A DNA stretch of 64,000 nucleotides, from contig NZ_SZVW01000026.1 of assembly GCF_007655005.1 (NCBI RefSeq), positions 1 to 64,000 on the forward strand, given 5' to 3'. Under the pieces are notes generated by a model. The model worked only from the letters and a program-made list of their open reading frames with translations. It did not search any database and was not told where the DNA came from. This stretch comes from Streptomyces tibetensis. Its GTDB lineage: Bacteria > Actinomycetota > Actinomycetes > Streptomycetales > Streptomycetaceae. Every line of letters starts with the position of its first letter. Position 1 is the first letter of the stretch. Below, piece after piece: positions 59,101 through 64,000 of this stretch. The position numbers were made by a program, and so were the translations under genes.

Positions 59101-60192
59101 AACTACGACTTCGCCCACGCTGATTTCCGTCGTGCTCGCGGTGAGGTCATGGCCCGCGTCTGGGAGCTCGGATGGCGTACCGCGATGCTCGGCGACGTCG
59201 ATCGGAACATCATGGAGGCCTCCGAGAGGCGCTCTTCATCCAGGCGCACAAGAGTGGAGCGTTACGGCAAGAAGTATGGATGGATCGCCTATTACGAACT
59301 AATTGGCCGTCTCGCCGACGCCGGACGCCTCCCGGAGTGGTGGGGAGCCGGCGGGCGCAACGTCGCACCGGACGTCGACCCGACGTTTCCCGATGAACCC
59401 CCGGTGATGCCCTTCCCACTCCCGGAGTGGGCGCCGGCCAGTCCGACGAACGACGAGGAATGGCTCCGCACTGGCGCAGTGCACGTTCCGGCGGGACTGC
59501 GGTCGTCGGCGAGCCTCCATGAGGTCGCTGAAGAATGGCTGCTCGTCGAGGGCTTTCTGGAACACCGGCGCGATGGGCGAAAGGTGTTCGGGTTCTTCCG
59601 TACGCTCCTGCTGGAGCCCACGGATACAGCCCCCGCGCTCAAGCTCGCTCAGGGCCTTGAATACCCCGGAAACCACTTCTTCCCCGAAATCCCCACGATC
59701 CGGGGGGTGTTTGCTGGTGAGACACCGTGGAGTCCGCGGTTCGACATCCGCTTCGACGACGATCCCGACTCCCGCCCGTCATTGCGTCGCGACTGGCAGG
59801 AGGAGGGCATCGGCGTTGGCCAGGTGGCCGTAGAACTCGCTACCGGTGAAGGAGAGTCACCAACTGCGCTCGATCGGTCCTATGACGTGCCGTCCTACGA
59901 GTTCGCCGCTCGATTCAGGCTTCGTCAACTCCCCGGCACGCTGGACCTCGTCGACGTCGACGGCGTCCGCGCCTCGGCGGTCTTCCGAACGGAGGACCCG
60001 TGGCGTGGACAGCTGCTTTTCCTTCGCCGTGATCTCGTGGTCGACTTTGCAGGTGATCGCCGGATCGTGCAGGTCGCCTGGGGCGAGCGCGAGGTGACCG
60101 TCGAATGGAGCGCTCCACCCCCGTGGGTCCGTGTGGCGCGTGAGAAGTACGAGCACGTATGGCGCGATATCAAGGTGCTCGACGAGCCCTAA
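56182..60192 (+). CDS. Avs/NACHT-like STAND ATPase with Mrr-like N-terminal domain
   Basis: A 1336-aa protein. The N-terminal domain (about 1-170) follows the pattern of Mrr-like nucleases on Avs proteins: NFEALTRAIVARRYG, GVEFYLHVEH (E45), VWGWSCKWF (K68), and FVLCLPQRPAKKDEEW. The usual residue before x-K (Q/E/D) is S here. The linker reads APVKARWVPPLHTSNHVERR. The NTPase has Walker A AAAGQGKTHLAA (about 329-340) and Walker B LVIDGLNEA (about 401), as in STAND/NACHT ATPases. The remaining C-terminal half is helical then strand-rich, suited to sensing a phage protein. GTG 56182 has GAGGT 4-5 nt upstream. It is the third gene of the operon. Confidence 0.8.
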   Translation: MELTDLARLPGAADKNFEALTRAIVARRYGRLGTLRERRNQPGVEFYLHVEHPGVLGEPGRVWGWSCKWFILGKDNELTSAQRSQIEDSVAKAIKYVAGLTDFVLCLPQRPAKKDEEWIHGLGPANGISTKLWATENFDAELSGYDELRSTFFGELVLSPDTLARAHERSVAPVKARWVPPLHTSNHVERRIDRALLRSASFDWLAEHTDLIADRSGALQDALADIDDEATRTATEEIIADLERFVGELRAIADAGRGLRPIEARERTADLQPPATSPRKLRAFVLKLRKQRLPVALAATGLGSEIRDVVRWLKDVQADAEASLIAVVAAAGQGKTHLAAQLTALADRPTAGVFIQGGRLRAGGSLDDLARRIPGLKIDRFEDLLEALNSAGARAGARIPLVIDGLNEAERPSEWRVLLDELAPALGDYPNVLVIVTLREALAAYAVPDIAVATELEWYQAEVNEIVRTYFDHYLINAAGAWLPTGMFENPLFVRMYCEAANHDRREPVGAEALPTSLVGVFELYRQGVVQRLGQDPARATVPVDQIKRRLSALAWEMWTRGVRRLPSDDAKAILDAGETNWDESLFRRLEEEGVLLREEADGTDDTETAFLFDRLGGYLIADALLARLTHAELEDRLADATLWESLVGEDGHPLGEDVVISLVGLVPRRFSAHHLWRFAPEGHRSWVLAQELNSESEFLDDRTVDELVTLIGTGNWNAPRPRGYGGLHPFDRLWEVRASSAHKLNAGFLDRVLRSLTLVKRDRKWTEWIRHRADDLLLKNLKRVIERWSGSMHRAETDDLHALAVAWLLTSTNRDVRDLSTKALQRYGRPEPQRLFDLAVRMVDVDDPYVVERVIGAAFGAASAHQMPDPGGSFEHALTEWLGELRDRFLDSGTMPTSHELLRSYVRATYELAGILHRGAVPGGVDPLALTFGVVPPAPVMAEDDPNAEECDKTFGLDFENYVIGSAIEGRSNYDFAHADFRRARGEVMARVWELGWRTAMLGDVDRNIMEASERRSSSRRTRVERYGKKYGWIAYYELIGRLADAGRLPEWWGAGGRNVAPDVDPTFPDEPPVMPFPLPEWAPASPTNDEEWLRTGAVHVPAGLRSSASLHEVAEEWLLVEGFLEHRRDGRKVFGFFRTLLLEPTDTAPALKLAQGLEYPGNHFFPEIPTIRGVFAGETPWSPRFDIRFDDDPDSRPSLRRDWQEEGIGVGQVAVELATGEGESPTALDRSYDVPSYEFAARFRLRQLPGTLDLVDVDGVRASAVFRTEDPWRGQLLFLRRDLVVDFAGDRRIVQVAWGEREVTVEWSAPPPWVRVAREKYEHVWRDIKVLDEP

Positions 60193-60229
60193 AGCCAATG
60201 CCGTGGCTCTGTTGGTGATCTTGGGCTGG

Positions 60230-60400
60230 TCACTTGATGGTTGAGCACAGAGTGCGGAAGTGCGTAGCCCGGCGTGGTGTTCTGGGTGCAGTGTCGATCC
60301 AGTCGGCGACGCGTGCGACGTTGCAGGCCATCGCGGTGAAGACGTCCTGGACGTGAGAGCGGCGCCCCCGCCATTCTGGATGCGGCCGATGAATCCGGTC
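60230..60400 (-). pseudogene. C-terminal transposase remnant (IS1182/IS5-like)
   Basis: The minus-strand end reads SHVQDVFTAMACNVARVADW, IDTAPRTPRRATHFRTL and stops at 60230. This recalls the C-terminus of IS1182-type transposases, where a helix with ALA-VNLARL and a TSHF-like tail ends the protein. No catalytic part remains in the upstream bases, where the frame degenerates. It marks an old insertion next to the STAND gene. Confidence 0.45.
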
Positions 60401-60669
60401 GCCGGAGAGTCTCCCGCCTCCGGGGGCGGGACCACGACGCTGACGCCCGCACGGTGGAGGGCTTCGACCGGCCCTCGTCAAACGGGCGCCCGAACCCGAT
60501 CGCGGCAGAGTCGTCCACGTGGGCGCACACGTCCGGCAGGGATCTTCCTTACGCACGCGCCAGATGCGTGACCAGAGTCAGTCCGTTGCCCGCGAGCGCA
60601 GCGCCTAGCTCCTCGGTGAAACGGCTGATGCCCGGCCGTCCGATGGGCAGAACGGGGATGGCAGCAGGA

Positions 60670-61265
60670 CGATGTCGCGAGGCCAAACGTCTGGCCCGCC
60701 GGGTGAAGGACTTGCTGAAGCTCGCCCGCCTCGACGAGACCCAGGCCGGAGCTGACCCCACGGGCATCCCCCTCCAGCTCGCCCCCACCGACCCGCGCAC
60801 GCTCGCCGTCGACGCCCTTCACGACGTACGCGCCCTGGCCCCCACCCGCCCGGTCACCCTCACCGGCCCCGACGACGACACCCCCGCCTCCGCCGCGGCC
60901 CTGGCCGACGAGGCCGCCCTGCGCCAGGTCGTCTCCAACCTGGTCGGCAACGCCATCGCCCGCGCCCCCACCGGATCCCCGATCCGCATCGGAGTCGGCA
61001 CCTCCGACGGCCACGCCGTCCTCGAAGTCGCCGACCAGGGCCCCGGCCTGCCCCAGGAACAGGCCGACCGGGTCTTCGAACGCTGCTGCCGAGCCGGCCG
61101 CTCCCGCACCGGCACGACCGGCGCCGGCCTCGGCCTGTCCCTGGTCAGCGCCCATCGTTGACGGGTGGAACTGAGGACCGCGCCGGGACAGAGAGCGGTC
61201 TTCCGGGTCCTGCTGCCGCACGCGGCCGATATGGCAAGCCGAGCCCAACGAGTTCCTCGACTAAC
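60670..61265 (+). pseudogene. Histidine-kinase C-terminal fragment, frameshifted
   Basis: The frame reads AKRLARRVKDLLKLARLDE (end of the dimerisation helices), then an HATPase domain: ALRQVVSNLVGNAIARAP (N box), VLEVADQGPGLPQ (G1), FERCCRAGRSRTGTTGAGLG and LSLVSAHR, where it meets a stop at 61161. Shortly after, in another frame, ELRTAPGQRAVFRVLLP continues the family ending. The sensor half, the phospho-His region and part of the C-terminus are missing, so it is dead DNA, probably moved in with mobile elements. Nothing is visible in 61266-61456. Confidence 0.75.
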
Positions 61266-61456
61266 GGACTTGGGAGCGGTTGAGGTGGAAGCATGCTGGC
61301 CTGCCAGATTGGCTGGCGGGTAGGTCTAGAGGCGGTCGCGAGACGGGCGGTGAAGTTGCCGCAACAGAGGCCCCCGCCCCAGATGGGGGCGAGGACCTCG
61401 GTGGAGCGCCGGCCAGAACTTGCACCTGGACCTCTCGACCGGAAGTCGAGTGCGCC

Positions 61457-61861
61457 TCAGAAGCTGCTGCGGCTCCGGCGGTGGCGAAGCGGCAGCATCA
61501 AGCGTGCCGCGACGGTCCTTTCGTACCAGTTGACGATGGTGGGCTTGGTGGACCACTTCAGGGGTAGCACCCAGAAGCTGTCCCACTCGTCACGCTTGGA
61601 CGGCTCCACCATGTGCTGGTTGAGCCGGATGCCCGCTGCCCCCGTCCACGACTTGGCGGGACGGGTCTGACCGGCGTAACACGCGAGGCCGTCGCGGTTG
61701 ACCACGACGTACACGGCCTTCTCCTCATCGCCGTCGTACGGCCTATCAATGTTCTGAGCGACGGGGCGGCTGGCCAGGAGATTGTCTCCGGCAAGATCGG
61801 CAAGGTACAGGTACCGACTCCTGGTCATAGGCACAACCCCGGCCCATGGCGAAGTGCTCAC
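61457..61861 (-). CDS. GIY-YIG-like small protein
   Basis: A 134-aa protein. A core AVYVVVNRDGLACYAGQT matches GIY-YIG in shape (a VYV strand and a YAG strand about ten residues apart), followed by GIRLNQHMVE (R and H), WDSFWVLPL, and IVNWYERTVAARL, where E could be the metal-binding glutamate. The domain is intact though divergent. GTG 61861 overlaps the upstream stop as GTGA, so it is translationally coupled to the ParB-like gene. A homing or restriction-type endonuclease role is plausible. A later ATG at about 61828 (MTRSRYLY) could be the true start. Confidence 0.5.
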   Translation of the reverse strand: MSTSPWAGVVPMTRSRYLYLADLAGDNLLASRPVAQNIDRPYDGDEEKAVYVVVNRDGLACYAGQTRPAKSWTGAAGIRLNQHMVEPSKRDEWDSFWVLPLKWSTKPTIVNWYERTVAARLMLPLRHRRSRSSF

Positions 61862-63948
61862 TGCTCGTGGTCCTCCGCCGTCATTCGATTCAGGGCCTTG
61901 GCCATCACCTCAAGCTTCTTGATCGGCCCGTCGGTCTGGTGAAAGGGCATGAGCTCCGGAGACGGATTCTGGCTACGGATCGCCCGGTAGTTCTGGAATG
62001 CTTCGTCGGCATGCACGATCTTGCGGCACAGCTCGTTGAAGGCGTTCTCCTCTGCGGAGGCTGCGGTCTTCTCGGCGCTGCCCTGTACTGCGATGCGCAC
62101 CGCATGGCGCAGACGGGCGTCCCGCGCGGTCACCGAGGCCGTCGCGTCGTCGAAGGTCTCGATGTCCGTCGTCCCGTCGGGAACCCGGATCCCGAGCAGC
62201 GACGTACCGGCGCGGTTTCGCTTGATGTTCTCGGCCAGCATGCGCAGGCCCCAGGGGAAGTTCGTCAGCTTGTCGACGATACTCGCGACGCTGGACCGGT
62301 CGATGAGGTCGTTGACTTCCTTCTCACTGGAGCCCTTGGGGCTGGTCAGCCCGCCACCGATGACCAGGGCCACCATGCCGAGCACTCCGAGCAGCCTGGC
62401 GTAGCGGCCCGGCTCCCCGGTAACAACTTCTTTGTCTCCGACCGGCGCCAGTTCCTTGAGCGCGAGCTTCAGCACCAAATCGACGGAGTCGTCGTCGTTG
62501 ATCATTGCCGGCCGCCAGGGGTGGTCGACGAGCGACTGCCAGATGCAGCCGGAGTTGAGCGCAGTGCGGCTGCGTTCTAGGTCGTTGGAGCTCATGACGG
62601 CGCCATAGGAGCGCAGGACCAACTCGCTTGCGACGGCGGAGCGGTGCGAGAGCATCACCTTCCGCTTGCCGAACTTCTCACGCATGGGCTTGTTGAGCTT
62701 GGCGGAGTTCACCGAACAGAGGCTGATGACCATCATGGCCCGCAGGTCGCGCAGGTCGGGGTCGAGGCCGTACGCCTCCATGACCTCGGAGACATCTTCC
62801 CGGCCGATCAGCAGTTCGACCTGGTCTTCGTCGAAGTGCCCACTCTGCTGCGCGGCGAGCACGATCTCTTCCGCCATGACCGCGTTCTGGGCGCCCGTGT
62901 CGAAGGTCTTCACCCCGACGTTCATCCGCACCAGCAGCGAGCGCACCGCCGAGGCGAACCGGGTCACGCCATGGGTCTCGGGGTCGTCGTCCTCGTATCC
63001 GACGATCACCTGGACCGGCGCGGTAAGGGCGTTGAGCGCGCAGACAGCCCGATTGCGCTCCTTAAGGTCCTTGAGCGACTTGCCCACCGGAAGGGCGAGC
63101 CGGTCCTCGTTTGCCTTGATGATCTTGCGGGTCAGATCGCGACGTTCGTTGAGGTCGCAGTCCATCAACATCGAGGGCAACAGCATCGGGCGCTCGTCAT
63201 CCTCGTACTGCTTACGCAGCCGCTGAGGCAGCCAGCGCGGGTCGATCTTGATCTGTGCGTAGGCACTGGCCAGCCGGCTGTTGCCGTCCACGCTGACCTG
63301 CTCCAGCTCGTTGGTCCGACCGGTGTAGCGGAGGGTCGTGAAGACCGTGGTCAGTGAGCGGTGGATGATGTCGGGGCCGATGTCGTGCTGCGGGTTGTCC
63401 TTGCGCACGGCCTGGCAGTTGCGGTCGGTGGCCTCCAGAAGAGTGTCCTTGGTGGCCGTGTAGACCAACTTCGCGTACATGCCGTCCGACTCCGGCATCG
63501 GGACCGCGATGTGGCCAATCCGGCGACCGTCCGTTTTCACGGTCTTGGCGTCGAACGACGGATCGGCGGCATAGATCAGCTGGTCCCCAAGCCGGTCGTT
63601 GCTCGGGGTCAGCGTGAACAGGGTCACGAATTGGCGGGTCTCGATGATCGAGAGCCACCCGGTACCGGTCCGGTGACGCGTGACACGGAACCCGTCGGGC
63701 TCCACGCAGCACATCAGTAGCCGCCGGAGCGTGTCCGGATCCAGGTCCACGCCCTTGAGCGCGCCGAGCTCAGTCGCGGCCTTGGCGGCCGACCGAGGGT
63801 CTACTACGCGCAGTGTCGGTGTGCCGACCGCAGTGGTGGTGGTCGCCACGGGGACCACCTGCAGCGGCGCTTCGACCGGCTCGGCCTCGAGGTCATCGCT
63901 TGGGTCGTCAGCCGAATTCCCGGCGAGAACGATGGAATTGATGGTCAC
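61858..63948 (-). CDS. ParB/DGQHR-like protein, unknown function
   Basis: A 696-aa protein. The segment ELEQVSVDGNSRLASAYAQI resembles the active region of ParB/DGQHR (DndB-like) proteins, where a DG-HR or GNHR motif binds nucleotide or DNA; here the residue pair is SR. The N-terminus is acidic and probably disordered (SADDPSDDLEAEPVEAP). A hydrophobic segment LLGVLGMVALVIGGGL near 525 could be buried. GTG 63948 has GAGAGG about 8 nt upstream. It overlaps the GIY-YIG-like gene by 4 nt. It may be the recognition part of a two-gene nuclease system. Only 52 bases remain to the window end, so operon context is incomplete. Confidence 0.6.
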   Translation of the reverse strand: MTINSIVLAGNSADDPSDDLEAEPVEAPLQVVPVATTTTAVGTPTLRVVDPRSAAKAATELGALKGVDLDPDTLRRLLMCCVEPDGFRVTRHRTGTGWLSIIETRQFVTLFTLTPSNDRLGDQLIYAADPSFDAKTVKTDGRRIGHIAVPMPESDGMYAKLVYTATKDTLLEATDRNCQAVRKDNPQHDIGPDIIHRSLTTVFTTLRYTGRTNELEQVSVDGNSRLASAYAQIKIDPRWLPQRLRKQYEDDERPMLLPSMLMDCDLNERRDLTRKIIKANEDRLALPVGKSLKDLKERNRAVCALNALTAPVQVIVGYEDDDPETHGVTRFASAVRSLLVRMNVGVKTFDTGAQNAVMAEEIVLAAQQSGHFDEDQVELLIGREDVSEVMEAYGLDPDLRDLRAMMVISLCSVNSAKLNKPMREKFGKRKVMLSHRSAVASELVLRSYGAVMSSNDLERSRTALNSGCIWQSLVDHPWRPAMINDDDSVDLVLKLALKELAPVGDKEVVTGEPGRYARLLGVLGMVALVIGGGLTSPKGSSEKEVNDLIDRSSVASIVDKLTNFPWGLRMLAENIKRNRAGTSLLGIRVPDGTTDIETFDDATASVTARDARLRHAVRIAVQGSAEKTAASAEENAFNELCRKIVHADEAFQNYRAIRSQNPSPELMPFHQTDGPIKKLEVMAKALNRMTAEDHEQ

Positions 63949-64000
63949 GGAAGAGACCTCTCGTGGGCATCCCGGAAGTCCGCGTGCAGCGGAGCCATCG

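Noticed and set aside
1..64000. CRISPR arrays or rRNA/tRNA genes
   Set aside because: No regularly spaced direct repeats of CRISPR size and no recognisable structural RNA were seen.

Overview
The window reads as high-GC actinobacterial DNA, most likely Streptomyces or a close relative. Codon third positions are strongly G/C, GTG and TTG starts are frequent, ribosome sites are GGAGG-like, and neighbouring genes are often joined by 4-nt GTGA or ATGA overlaps. There are no housekeeping genes, rRNA, tRNA or CRISPR arrays. A Rep/Par-type replicon module, a tyrosine integrase, one complete IS and several dead transposase remnants point to a large plasmid or a chromosomal-arm accessory island. Most intact genes belong to families linked to defence or biological conflict.

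Layout. 1-6.2 kb (minus): a DISARM-core operon, drmA-drmB plus a small SF1 helicase, cut by the left edge. 6.3-10.5 kb (plus): a multi-region sigma-70 factor and an SF1 helicase with a RelE-like N-terminus. 10.9-15.8 kb (plus): a two-GTPase operon (dynamin-like and TRAFAC-type) with a tail-anchored partner and a small unknown. 16.2-21.2 kb (plus): a CATRA conflict system (TPR-CHAT protease, small partner, CATRA membrane protein). 21.2-25.9 kb (plus): a plasmid-type module with a repeat-rich origin-like region, a 26-bp palindrome, a double winged-helix protein, a triple-HTH protein, a frameshifted parA, and two paralogous DNA-binding partners flanking a 12-bp inverted repeat. 26.1-28.6 kb: a lone large PD-(D/E)XK-type protein.

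28.7-37.0 kb (minus): the most interesting locus, a seven-gene, mostly overlapping operon. It encodes a small unknown, a MukF/JetA-like protein, two small probable winged-helix proteins, a MukB/JetC-like SMC ATPase, a kinase-fold protein whose catalytic HRD is HRN, and a possible nuclease. It resembles Wadjet/MukBEF but has no JetD-type TOPRIM nuclease in the operon. 37.1-38.0 kb: an IS5-family element with imperfect inverted repeats and a TCA target duplication, inserted just upstream of that operon. 38.2-40.4 kb: an OLD-family ATPase/TOPRIM nuclease. 40.6-46.1 kb (minus): a very large SF1 helicase with a C-terminal DUF559-type nuclease, followed 1 nt later by a HEPN-like protein. 46.5-48.3 kb: an XRE regulator divergent from a tyrosine recombinase. 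48.6-53.8 kb: two convergent unknowns, the larger with a clear C-terminal nuclease motif. 53.9-54.8 kb: IS256-type remnant with an 8-copy 7-bp tandem repeat.

54.9-60.2 kb (plus): a three-gene operon of radical SAM enzyme, DUF6375 protein and an Avs/NACHT-like STAND ATPase with an Mrr-like N-terminus. 60.2-61.3 kb: dead transposase and histidine-kinase fragments. 61.5-63.9 kb (minus): a ParB/DGQHR-like protein translationally coupled to a GIY-YIG-like protein. The first 53 and last 52 bases hold nothing that can be called.

The best candidates for undescribed biology are the SMC/pseudokinase/nuclease operon, the radical SAM-DUF6375-STAND operon, the sigma factor and RelE-helicase pair facing DISARM, and the helicase-nuclease/HEPN-like pair. 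All function statements rest on motif reading by eye; no database search was run.
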